From positions 96,945 through 160,944 of the forward strand of contig NZ_JNKW01000007.1 of NCBI RefSeq assembly GCF_000702205.1: a DNA stretch of 64,000 nt, in the 5' to 3' direction. Shown here one piece after another: positions 43,640-50,752 of the stretch. The translations under genes and the position numbers were made by a program. How positions within the stretch are numbered: the first letter of the stretch is position 1; every line of letters starts with the position of its first letter. Source of the DNA: Lachnospira multipara LB2003 (GTDB taxonomy: Bacteria > Bacillota > Clostridia > Lachnospirales > Lachnospiraceae). The notes below the pieces were generated by a model, which had not been told where the DNA came from, searched no databases, and worked only from the letters and a program-made list of their open reading frames with translations.

Positions 43640-44263
43640 ATGTCCAAGATTAATTTAGAAGAACTAAGTGATATGCAATTTGACTTGCTTAAGGAAATAG
43701 GTAATATTGGTGCAGGAAATGCAACAACTGCCCTAGCTAAAATGCTGCAAATGAAAATGGATATGTCAGTTCCTAAAGTTGCTTTGTTACCATTTAAAGA
43801 TATCTCTCAATTAATCGGGTCAGAAGACCAAATAGTTGTGGGTATATTACTTGGAATGGAAGGCGAAATTACGGGTATGATGATGTTTTTGTTTGATACA
43901 AAATCAGCACATCATTTAGTTAATAAGCTTATGATGCAGGAAGATTCAGTGGATAATAATAGCACTGATTTTACAGAGATGGAAATGTCAGCTATAAGCG
44001 AAATTGGAAATATTGTATCTGGTTCATATTTAACAGCACTAGGTACGCTAACTAATCTTAATGTTTATGCAACAGTTCCATCAATGACGGTAGATATGAT
44101 AGGTGCTTTAATGTCAGTACCTGCTTCAGAATTTGGTAAATATGGAGACAAGCTTTTATTAATTCAGTCTCAATTCGGAGAATCAGAATTTGTAACTGGA
44201 TATTTTATGTTGATTCCAGAATTGGAATCATATGAAAAGATTTTAGCAGCTCTTGGTATGTGA
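43640..44263 (+). CDS. cheC: CheY-P phosphatase CheC, 207 aa
   Basis: CheC removes phosphate from CheY and binds CheD in adaptation. Two D/S-x3-E-x2-N active sites are present: DLLKEIGN (Asp15, Glu19, Asn22) and SAISEIGN in the second half. GGTGGTG precedes the ATG. Length (~207) is standard. It is followed by a structured 95-nt gap before cheD, which is unusual in this tight region. Confidence 0.95.
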   Translation: MSKINLEELSDMQFDLLKEIGNIGAGNATTALAKMLQMKMDMSVPKVALLPFKDISQLIGSEDQIVVGILLGMEGEITGMMMFLFDTKSAHHLVNKLMMQEDSVDNNSTDFTEMEMSAISEIGNIVSGSYLTALGTLTNLNVYATVPSMTVDMIGALMSVPASEFGKYGDKLLLIQSQFGESEFVTGYFMLIPELESYEKILAALGM

Positions 44264-44270
44264 TGTTTAT

Positions 44271-44332
44271 ATCCAAATGTTCACTACTATCTGAGTAAAT
44301 AACAAAGGTTTATGGTGGACATTTGGATTTTT
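44271..44332 (+). other. Large hairpin between cheC and cheD (possible attenuator or terminator)
   Basis: A 14-bp stem (44271-44284 with 44315-44328, one G-U pair) encloses a 30-nt loop that can form its own TACT/AGTA mini-hairpin (44285-44297). A run of T follows at 44328-44332. The large loop is unusual for an intrinsic terminator, but the stem and T run would permit partial termination ahead of cheD and fliA. Confidence 0.55.
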
Positions 44333-44358
44333 ATTATTACGATGATTAAGGATTAACT

Positions 44359-44850
44359 ATGAATATTAGTGGAATGATAAAAGTCGGAATGGGCGACTTA
44401 AAAGTATGTAAGACCCCAGGAGTGCTTACTACCCTAGGATTAGGGTCTTGTGTAGGCGTGGCTTTGTATGATCCAGTAAGTAAGGTGAGTGGACTTCTAC
44501 ATTGTATGCTACCTGATAGTACTCAATTTAAAAATGTAACAAATGTGGCAAAATACGCGGATTCAGGTTTAATTGAGCTAATTAGTCAAATGGAAAAATT
44601 AGGCGCCAATAAAACAAGAATGGTTGCTAAAATAGCGGGTGGAGCGCAAATGTTTGCATCAAAAAGCCATAATGATACCCTAAAGGTTGGGGAAAGAAAT
44701 GTTATGGCAGTAAAGATGAAGCTATCAGAAATGCAAATTAGAATTATAGCAGAGGATACCGGTCTTAATTTTGGTAGAACTGTGGAATTTTATTCGGAAA
44801 CGGGTAAGTATAAGATAAAAGCAGTTGGTAAACCAGAAAAGATTATTTAA
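44359..44850 (+). CDS. cheD: Chemoreceptor glutamine deamidase CheD, 163 aa
   Basis: CheD deamidates receptors and interacts with CheC. Catalytic Cys31 lies in GLGSCVGVALYDP and His48 in GLLHCMLPD, with the Thr/Ser-rich MKLSEMQI region downstream; the core AKIAGGAQMF is also conserved. The Shine-Dalgarno is weak (AAGGATTAAC), and the ATG is the first in frame. Followed by a small membrane protein and fliA. Confidence 0.95.
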   Translation: MNISGMIKVGMGDLKVCKTPGVLTTLGLGSCVGVALYDPVSKVSGLLHCMLPDSTQFKNVTNVAKYADSGLIELISQMEKLGANKTRMVAKIAGGAQMFASKSHNDTLKVGERNVMAVKMKLSEMQIRIIAEDTGLNFGRTVEFYSETGKYKIKAVGKPEKII

Positions 44851-44885
44851 TCAGAAGAAACATATAGTAAGATTTGAGGTGCTAT

Positions 44886-45197
44886 ATGAGTAGATATCGT
44901 GTTCTTCCTGCAATTATTACTTTACTTGCAGGATTTATTACAAGCGTATTGCTTATTTTAAATGAGTATAGTTTAAAACCATTTGTATGGATTTTATTAT
45001 TGGTAATGGTTTTGTTTTTTTGCTTAAGTTGGATAATGGTTTATGCATTAAATAAGGCAGCAGACAAGCTAGAGCAAAAAGAAGCAGAAAATAATGATGA
45101 AGATAGTATCAAAGAGGAAACTCCTGATATTGATTTAGAAAATATTGATGATATTGAAGGGGTCGAGGGCAAAGATTTTGACATAAATGATTTCTAA
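44886..45197 (+). CDS. Small two-helix membrane protein between cheD and fliA, 103 aa
   Basis: The ATG at 44886 lies 6 nt after GAGGTG; the TTG at 44874 overlaps that site. Two hydrophobic helices (~8-27 IITLLAGFITSVLLIL, ~35-57 FVWILLLVMVLFFCLSWIMV) are followed by a strongly acidic cytoplasmic tail (~60-103) with EDSIKEETPDIDLENIDDIE. No family recognised. It occupies the cheD-sigD junction where Bacillus has no gene. A regulator of FliA or a motility accessory is possible; this is speculation from context. Confidence 0.7.
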   Translation: MSRYRVLPAIITLLAGFITSVLLILNEYSLKPFVWILLLVMVLFFCLSWIMVYALNKAADKLEQKEAENNDEDSIKEETPDIDLENIDDIEGVEGKDFDINDF

Positions 45198-45237
45198 GTA
45201 ATTAGAAATAAACTTTAAAACGGGGGATAATTAAACC

Positions 45238-45996
45238 ATGGATGAGGCAGGCAGAAATAAGCTTTGGCAAAGTTATGTAGCTAATAGGTCAGGGGAAATA
45301 CGTGATCAATTAATAATTGAATACTCACAATTGGTTAAACTTGTGGCTGGTAGAATGAATATGTACCTAGGTTATAATGTGGAGTACGATGACTTAGTAG
45401 GCTATGGTATTTTTGGACTTATTGATGCTATTGATAAGTTTGATTATGGCAAAAATGTTAAATTTGAAACTTATGCTAGTTTAAGAATTAGGGGTGCAAT
45501 CCTAGATCAAATTAGAAAGATGGATTGGATTCCTAGATCTTTGCGTCAAAAGCAAAAAAAGATTGATGCAGCCATGGCTAAAGTTGAGGCTGAGAAAGGA
45601 CATATTGCAACAGATGAAGAAATAGCAGAAGAACTTGGAATTACCCCGGAAGAATTGCTTGATTGGCAAGGACAAACAAAGGCAACAAATCTAATTTCCT
45701 TAGATGAATATACAGAAGCTGGTAGCGAAGTGAAGATGGATAGTATCGGAAATTCTCATTTTGAACAGCCAGAAGATGCCTATGAAAAGGAAGAATTAAA
45801 GCAGTTAATGGCTAAGGCAATAGAAAGTTTAACAGAAAAAGAGCGATTAGTTGTTACGCTTTATTATTACGAGGAAATGACACTAAAGGAAATAAGTTTA
45901 ACCCTAGAGGTGTCAGAATCTAGAGTATCACAGTTACACACAAAGGCATTAAATAAGATGAAAGCAATGCTTGGAGATTATGTTTTTTCAATGTAA
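45238..45996 (+). CDS. fliA: RNA polymerase sigma factor FliA (SigD, sigma-28), 252 aa
   Basis: FliA directs transcription of late flagellar and chemotaxis genes. Region 2 contains LVGYGIFGLIDAIDKFDYGK and FETYASLRIRGAILDQIRKM DWIPRS (~50-100). Region 3 has DEEIAEELGI. Region 4 ends VTLYYYEEMTLKEISLTLEV SESRVSQLHTKAL. GGGGGA precedes the ATG. The sigma-28-like promoters in this window are its likely targets. No flgM anti-sigma gene is visible. Confidence 0.97.
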   Translation: MDEAGRNKLWQSYVANRSGEIRDQLIIEYSQLVKLVAGRMNMYLGYNVEYDDLVGYGIFGLIDAIDKFDYGKNVKFETYASLRIRGAILDQIRKMDWIPRSLRQKQKKIDAAMAKVEAEKGHIATDEEIAEELGITPEELLDWQGQTKATNLISLDEYTEAGSEVKMDSIGNSHFEQPEDAYEKEELKQLMAKAIESLTEKERLVVTLYYYEEMTLKEISLTLEVSESRVSQLHTKALNKMKAMLGDYVFSM

Positions 45997-46008
45997 AGGG
46001 AGAATACT

Positions 46009-47616
46009 ATGATAAATGAATGTAAGGCTGGTTATTTTCAATTTGAAGTAAAGCAAGATGGGCTTTATTTTAATGTTTATCCTCCAATGGATGGAAAAAA
46101 TCCGGCCAAAATGGAAGATGTATTTTTCTACATTGATAAAAAGAAGATTAATGCTGATGTGGTAAAACTAGATGAGGCAATTAAGACAGGTGCTTCTACA
46201 AAGGTATGTGTTAAAGTAAGCGATGAAGCTGTTAATCCCTTTAGTGAATTTGGAGACTATTATATAAATCCAGATGGGATGAGTGTTGAAGCTATATTTT
46301 ATCCGCCCTTTGTAGGCGCATCTTTTTTAAGTTTAGAGGAAATAAGAAAAGATATTGAGTATAAGGGTGTAAAATCAGGAATTGATAATGAAGAAATCAA
46401 TAAATTTATTAAAGAAAAAGAATACGGAAAAGTATATATTGTAGCTAAGGGAATTCCTCCCATTCAGGGAACTGATGGTTTTATTGAATATAAATTTAAT
46501 ACAGATCTAAAACCAAGACCTAAGATAAATGAGGATGGAACTGTTGATTTTCACTCACTAGAGAATATGAATCATGTAAAGCTTGGGGAATGTGTTGCAG
46601 TATTACATCCTGAAGATAGGGGAAAAGAAGGGGTTGACGTTTTTAATAGAAAAGTAAACCCAAGACCTGTTAAACATGTGGTTTTTAGATATGGACGAAA
46701 TTTAAAGCCATCAGAGGATGGATTAGAATTGATTTCAGGGGTAAATGGCCATGTGCTTTTAGAGGGAGATAAGATTTTTGTATCAGATGTACTGGAATTA
46801 GTAGATATTGGTCCATCAACAGGTGATATAGACTATGATGGCAGCATATTTATAAAGGGAAATGTTCAATCAGGATATAGTGTAAAGGCAAGTGGAGATA
46901 TAAGTGTTAGCGGCCTTGTAGAGGGAGCAAGCGTAATCTCTGGGGGTACAGTTACACTAAATAGAGGCGTGCAAGGTAAGACAAAGGCTGTAATCAAAGC
47001 AAAAAATAACATAGTGGCTAAATTTTTAGAGTCTTGTGAAAGTGTTTATGCTGGAGGCAATATTGAAGCAGATTCCATACTACACAGTAAGGTTGTGGCT
47101 AAGGGAAGCATTACAGCTAATGGAAAAAATGGATTAATTATTGGCGGAGAGGTTAAAGCAACTCTACTTATTGAGGCTAAGACAATAGGCAATACAATGG
47201 GAACTAATACAAGTGTAAGTGTTGGTGTAGACCCAGTAATGAAAAGACGAAATGAAGAGTTAAAAAAGAGTCTTGCTGAACAAGGAAATAATAAAATCAA
47301 GCTAAATCAGCTACTTGATACATTAAGAAAAAAGCAACAGGCTGAAGGCTATTTAACACCGGCTAAACAAGAGATGATGACAACAACCATGCGAAATGTA
47401 ATTATGATTGAGCAAGAAATTACAAAGTTAAAAAAAGAATACGAGGAAATTAAAGAAGCCATGGGAGAAGAAAAAAATGCAGTTGTTCGTGTATCAGATG
47501 CAGTATACCCTGGGGTGAAATTAATGTTTGGTGATGTATCTATGTTTGTAAAGAAAAAATATGACTACTGCTCCTTTATAAGGGATGGGGCAGATGTTAA
47601 ATTACAGGGATATTAA
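46009..47616 (+). CDS. DUF342 (FapA family) protein, 535 aa
   Basis: A N-terminal mixed domain (~1-170) is followed by the FapA/DUF342 right-handed beta-helix (~175-400), whose rungs show as GDIDYDGSIFIKGNVQSGYS then VKASGDISVSGLVEGASVIS. A coiled coil (~405-490) and a C-terminal strand segment end the protein. Family members are widespread in motile Firmicutes next to sigD; the function is unknown to me. It starts 12 nt after fliA with GGGAG upstream and so is co-transcribed. It may support envelope or flagellar positioning; this is inference. Confidence 0.82.
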   Translation: MINECKAGYFQFEVKQDGLYFNVYPPMDGKNPAKMEDVFFYIDKKKINADVVKLDEAIKTGASTKVCVKVSDEAVNPFSEFGDYYINPDGMSVEAIFYPPFVGASFLSLEEIRKDIEYKGVKSGIDNEEINKFIKEKEYGKVYIVAKGIPPIQGTDGFIEYKFNTDLKPRPKINEDGTVDFHSLENMNHVKLGECVAVLHPEDRGKEGVDVFNRKVNPRPVKHVVFRYGRNLKPSEDGLELISGVNGHVLLEGDKIFVSDVLELVDIGPSTGDIDYDGSIFIKGNVQSGYSVKASGDISVSGLVEGASVISGGTVTLNRGVQGKTKAVIKAKNNIVAKFLESCESVYAGGNIEADSILHSKVVAKGSITANGKNGLIIGGEVKATLLIEAKTIGNTMGTNTSVSVGVDPVMKRRNEELKKSLAEQGNNKIKLNQLLDTLRKKQQAEGYLTPAKQEMMTTTMRNVIMIEQEITKLKKEYEEIKEAMGEEKNAVVRVSDAVYPGVKLMFGDVSMFVKKKYDYCSFIRDGADVKLQGY

Positions 47617-47632
47617 TAGTAATGATATAGTA

Positions 47633-47662
47633 TTGTTACATTTAGGAAAAATGTTGTATAAT
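47633..47662 (+). promoter_or_regulatory. Putative promoter P1 after the fla/che cluster
   Basis: TTGTTA (47633-47638), an 18-nt spacer and TATAAT (47657-47662). A transcript would start about 10 nt before the hairpin at 47680, so it would read into that hairpin almost at once. Confidence 0.5.
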
Positions 47663-47679
47663 ATAGTTACCAAATAATA

Positions 47680-47722
47680 AGCTCTTGGAGGTTTAAAATC
47701 TTCAGGGGCTATTGTTTGTTTT
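47680..47722 (+). terminator. Wobble-rich hairpin with T-rich tail
   Basis: Twelve base pairs (47680-47691 with 47699-47710, several G-U) close a 7-nt loop and are followed by ATTGTTTGTTTT. It sequesters a GGAGG that has no start codon in range. It can act as terminator of the fla/che transcript and as attenuator of P1. Confidence 0.5.
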
Positions 47723-47740
47723 AAGAAATTATAGTATATT
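47712..47740 (+). promoter_or_regulatory. Putative promoter P2 for the 104-aa gene
   Basis: TTGTTT (47712-47717) in the hairpin tail, a 17-nt spacer and TATATT (47735-47740), 30 nt before the start at 47770. Confidence 0.45.
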
Positions 47741-47769
47741 TTAACAGTGTGCTATTTTTGGAGGTTGTT

Positions 47770-48084
47770 ATGGTAATTAAACCTATAGAATTTGGAATGA
47801 TTCAACAGCAAAATATAGTATCAAGTGAACAAGCACTAGAGAACAATAAGCCAATTGCTAATCAATCTACAATTCAGACAACTATAAAGCATAATGCTGA
47901 AACTAAGTCAGAGACAGTTACCAATAAGGACAACACTGAATTTAATAGTGGCAGCTTTGATGCGAAGGATAAAAGTAATAATGAATATGATAAGGAATAC
48001 GTAAAAGATATGGCAAAGATTAAGTCTGATGGTAGAGTATTCATTAAAGGACAAGGCAGCACAGATTTTGACATTAAAATTTAA
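47770..48084 (+). CDS. Hypothetical protein, 104 aa
   Basis: The ATG at 47770 has TTTGGAGG 5 nt upstream. The protein is hydrophilic, with many Asn, Lys, Thr and Glu residues and no transmembrane segment. The first ~20 residues (MVIKPIEFGMIQQQNIVSSE) are the most ordered-looking; the middle appears disordered; the end (DGRVFIKGQGSTDFDIKI) is a possible short strand pair. No family recognised. The N-terminus resembles exported flagellar proteins only in its polar composition. It begins a small operon with the SwrB-like gene (22-nt gap). Confidence 0.7.
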   Translation: MVIKPIEFGMIQQQNIVSSEQALENNKPIANQSTIQTTIKHNAETKSETVTNKDNTEFNSGSFDAKDKSNNEYDKEYVKDMAKIKSDGRVFIKGQGSTDFDIKI

Positions 48085-48106
48085 ACTAAACAAATGGGAG
48101 GGCAAT

Positions 48107-49231
48107 ATGACAGCCGTTAGTGTAACATTAATAATTATTGGAATTATATGCGTTATATTAAGTATTGTATTTAATTTCGACAAAACAAAGGAATCAAGTG
48201 AGAATGTATCCGCAGAATTAACAAAGGAACAGCAGGATAGAATTAAGAAGCAAATAAATGACTTAATCGATAATGAACTTGATAATCTAGGAGAAAAAAC
48301 AGAGGCAACACTTGATAGAATCTCTAATACTAAAATTTTAGAGATGAACGAATATGCAGAAAATGTCTTGGGAGAAATTAACAGAAATCATAATGAAACA
48401 GTTTTTCTTTATGATATGTTAAATGAGAAGGCAAAGGAAATAAAGTCTACAGTAAAAGATGTAAATATAGCTAAGAGACAAGTTGAAAAGATTCATGCTG
48501 AAGTAACAGCCACAGATAAGGAAGAGGATGAAGAAATTCCTTCTACTGAATCAAGTAAGACTAAGGATTTAGCAAAAGAAAGACTTGTGGAATTAGTAAA
48601 GATTAGTGATTCTAGTAAAGAGAAGACACTAAACATGAGAAAGACTCAGGCTGAGGAATTAGAAAGAAAGAAGATGGCCTCAGAAGTTGATAAGGAAGTA
48701 TTTAAGGTTGTTGATTTTGCAGCAGAAAAGGAAAATATCCAATTATCAGAAGAAAATAGCAATAAAGATGTAATTAAATTTGAAGATGCTAATGTATTTA
48801 GCGAAGTAAAAAATGATCTTGAAAAAATTGCTAATAAGGAAGACGATTTAGCAGGTTTTGAATTTGAAGAAGTTATAAAGCCAGAAGCTAAAGAAATAAA
48901 GGAAGAAGTTAAGGAAGAAGTTGCAGCTGATGAAGTTGCTGAAGTTGCTGAAGTTGCTGAAGTTAAGAAGGTGTCAAAGTCTAGAAAGAGCACAGATACA
49001 ACTAAGAAAAAAAGCACATCTAGAAAGACATCAACTAAAAAGGATTCGTCTAAGGTTGAATCACTTAAAAAGAATATTAATTCAGTTGAACTAAGCGGCT
49101 TAGAATCAAATAATGATAGAATTTTAAAGCTCGCCTCTTTAGGTTTTACTAATAAAGATATTGCTAAATACTTAAATTTAGGAATTGGTGAAGTTAAGTT
49201 AGTAGTAGATCTTTATAAGGAAACTAAATAG
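48107..49231 (+). CDS. SwrB-like membrane protein (DUF6115-like), 374 aa
   Basis: The ATG at 48107 has GGGAGGG 4 nt upstream; a 26-codon upstream extension overlaps the previous gene. One transmembrane helix (~4-22, VSVTLIIIGIICVILSIVF) leads to a long charged coiled coil (~30-140). A low-complexity region includes an EVA repeat (~276-285) and a Lys/Ser/Thr-rich basic stretch (~290-325). The C-terminus (~340-374) is a helix-turn-helix-like LASLGFTNKDIAKYLNLGIG. Bacillus SwrB has the same order of TM, coiled coil and HTH, and lies between sigD and rpsB; this gene lies between fliA and rpsB. I infer it is a distant SwrB counterpart that activates flagellar export, but it is more than twice as long. 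Confidence 0.65.
   Translation: MTAVSVTLIIIGIICVILSIVFNFDKTKESSENVSAELTKEQQDRIKKQINDLIDNELDNLGEKTEATLDRISNTKILEMNEYAENVLGEINRNHNETVFLYDMLNEKAKEIKSTVKDVNIAKRQVEKIHAEVTATDKEEDEEIPSTESSKTKDLAKERLVELVKISDSSKEKTLNMRKTQAEELERKKMASEVDKEVFKVVDFAAEKENIQLSEENSNKDVIKFEDANVFSEVKNDLEKIANKEDDLAGFEFEEVIKPEAKEIKEEVKEEVAADEVAEVAEVAEVKKVSKSRKSTDTTKKKSTSRKTSTKKDSSKVESLKKNINSVELSGLESNNDRILKLASLGFTNKDIAKYLNLGIGEVKLVVDLYKETK
48932..48964 (+). repeat. 9-nt tandem repeat in the SwrB-like gene
   Basis: GAAGTTGCT is repeated at 48932, 48941 and 48950, with a partial fourth copy at 48959. It encodes EVA repeats in the spacer before the basic region. Confidence 0.9.
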
Positions 49232-49242
49232 GAGGTAGAAAA

Positions 49243-49764
49243 ATGAAATTTAAAGAGTATTTAGGTGGTTTTGGTGCAGGAATAATTGTAAGTGCAAGCG
49301 TATTATCTGTGGCTAATGCAATTACTGCAAAGCCTAGCACTACAGAAAATGCTACATCAGCTTATATTTCATATACAATAACACAAGAAGATGGTACAAA
49401 GATTTCTATAGATTCTAAAAAGGAAGATGTAAAGGAATCAGAAAGTGTAGAAGAAACAAAAATTGCTAGTGAAGAAATTAAAGATGAAACTGTAACAGAA
49501 GCTACAACAAAGGAAGTTATAACAGAAGCTGCTACACAAGAAACACAGGCAGCTACAGGAGAAGTAACTGTTGAAATTCCTATGGGTACATCTGCATCTG
49601 GTGTTTTTAATAAATTACAGGAAGCAGGAGTTATTACAGATGCTAGTGATTTTGGAAAGTATATGTATGATAGTGGCTATGATACACAAATAAGAATAGG
49701 TACTTATACATTAAAGAGAGGCGACTCTTATGCTAATATAGCAAAAACAATTACACATAACTAA
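49243..49764 (+). CDS. MltG-like N-terminal domain protein without catalytic domain, 173 aa
   Basis: AGGAGG is 7 nt before the ATG. A hydrophobic segment at ~8-27 (GGFGAGIIVSASVLSVANAI) is either a signal peptide or an anchor. A Glu/Thr/Lys-rich spacer (~40-108) leads to a C-terminal module (~109-170) with IPMGTSASGVFNKLQEAGVI, FGKYMYDSGYDTQIRIGTYT and SYANIAKTI. This pattern is the LysM-like domain of MltG/YceG endolytic transglycosylases, but the catalytic YceG domain is missing and the gene ends at a terminator. A regulatory or wall-binding fragment rather than an enzyme is likely. The family resemblance is by eye. Confidence 0.6.
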   Translation: MKFKEYLGGFGAGIIVSASVLSVANAITAKPSTTENATSAYISYTITQEDGTKISIDSKKEDVKESESVEETKIASEEIKDETVTEATTKEVITEAATQETQAATGEVTVEIPMGTSASGVFNKLQEAGVITDASDFGKYMYDSGYDTQIRIGTYTLKRGDSYANIAKTITHN

Positions 49765-49770
49765 AAATTG

Positions 49771-49804
49771 ATGCAAGTCCATATATTGGGCTTGCATTGT
49801 TTTT
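49771..49804 (+). terminator. Intrinsic terminator after the MltG-like gene
   Basis: A 10-bp stem (49771-49780 with 49788-49797, one G-U) has a 7-nt loop and a TGTTTTT tail. The rpsB -35 lies in its right arm. Confidence 0.9.
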
Positions 49805-49820
49805 AATTTACTGATATACT
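49792..49820 (+). promoter_or_regulatory. rpsB promoter overlapping the terminator
   Basis: TTGCAT (49792-49797) within the terminator right arm, a 17-nt spacer and TATACT (49815-49820). It leaves a leader of about 100 nt before rpsB with a CTAAA/TTTAG pairing (starting near 49852) that could serve S2 autoregulation; that function is inference. Confidence 0.6.
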
Positions 49821-49926
49821 GATATGGTTTGAGACTAAACATGTAGGTGGATTCTAAATTTGGTGCCTAAGGGTGAGTTTAGAGCGGAAGCCTATAGAAG
49901 ATTATTTAACCAATGGAGGTATAACA

Positions 49927-50661
49927 ATGAGCGTTATTTCAATGAAGCAGTTACTTGAAGCTGGTGTACATTTTGGTCACCAGACAAGAAGATGGAACCC
50001 TAAGATGGCAGAGTACATCTTCACAGAAAGAAATGGTATCCACATTATCGATTTACAGAAGTCAGTAGGTAAGGTTGACGAAGCTTACAAGGCTATTTCT
50101 GATATCGTAGCTGAAGGTGGTACAGTTCTTTTCGTTGGTACTAAGAAGCAGGCTCAGGATGCAATTGCAACAGAAGCTGAAAGATGTGGTATGTACTACG
50201 TTAACGAAAGATGGTTAGGTGGTATGTTAACTAACTTCAAGACAATTCAGTCAAGAATTGCTAAGCTTAAGGAAATCGAAACAATGCAGGAAGATGGTAC
50301 ATTTGATGTACTTCCTAAGAAAGAAGTTATCAAGTTAAAGAAAGAACTTGAAAAGCTTACAAAGAACCTTGGTGGTATCAAGGAAATGACAAAGATTCCT
50401 GACGCTATCTTTATCGTAGATCCTAAGAAGGAAAGAATTTGTGTTCAGGAAGCACAGGCTTTAGGAATTAAGTTAATCGGTATTGCTGATACAAACTGTG
50501 ATCCAGATGAATTAGATTATGTAATTCCTGGTAACGATGATGCTATTAGAGCAGTTAAGTTAATCGTAGCTAAGATGGCAGATGCTGTAATCGAAGCTAA
50601 CCAGGGTGCAGAAGCTGATTCTTATGTAGAAGAAACAGAAGAAGTAGCAGATGCTGAATAA
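49927..50661 (+). CDS. rpsB: 30S ribosomal protein S2, 244 aa
   Basis: S2 is a late-assembling small-subunit protein. The ATG at 49927 has TGGAGG 7 nt upstream and starts [20 protein letters not shown], the family opening; a GTG at 49873 gives an 18-residue extension unsupported by any S2. Further signatures are [20 protein letters not shown] and [12 protein letters not shown]. The Ala/Glu-rich C-terminal tail is usual. Codon use is strongly biased (aag, gct, aac), as expected for a highly expressed gene. Confidence 0.98.
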   Translation: MSVISMKQLLEAGVHFGHQTRRWNPKMAEYIFTERNGIHIIDLQKSVGKVDEAYKAISDIVAEGGTVLFVGTKKQAQDAIATEAERCGMYYVNERWLGGMLTNFKTIQSRIAKLKEIETMQEDGTFDVLPKKEVIKLKKELEKLTKNLGGIKEMTKIPDAIFIVDPKKERICVQEAQALGIKLIGIADTNCDPDELDYVIPGNDDAIRAVKLIVAKMADAVIEANQGAEADSYVEETEEVADAE

Positions 50662-50663
50662 TT

Positions 50664-50719
50664 TATTGGCATAGCCAATATAAGATATTGTGTCTATCTA
50701 TCTTGGGTAGACACAATAT
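50664..50719 (+). other. Two hairpins between rpsB and tsf (attenuator-like)
   Basis: TATTGGC (50664-50670) pairs with GCCAATA (50674-50680). Then a 12-bp perfect stem (50685-50696 with 50708-50719) has an 11-nt loop and only a short T run. The second hairpin is strong enough for partial termination or RNA processing between rpsB and tsf. Confidence 0.65.
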
Positions 50720-50752
50720 TTACTACTAAATTAATATTATGGAGGTTTAAAC

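Noticed and set aside
49821..49926. Known riboswitch in the rpsB leader
   Set aside because: I see a possible weak stem but no recognised aptamer core, so only a leader is noted with the promoter.
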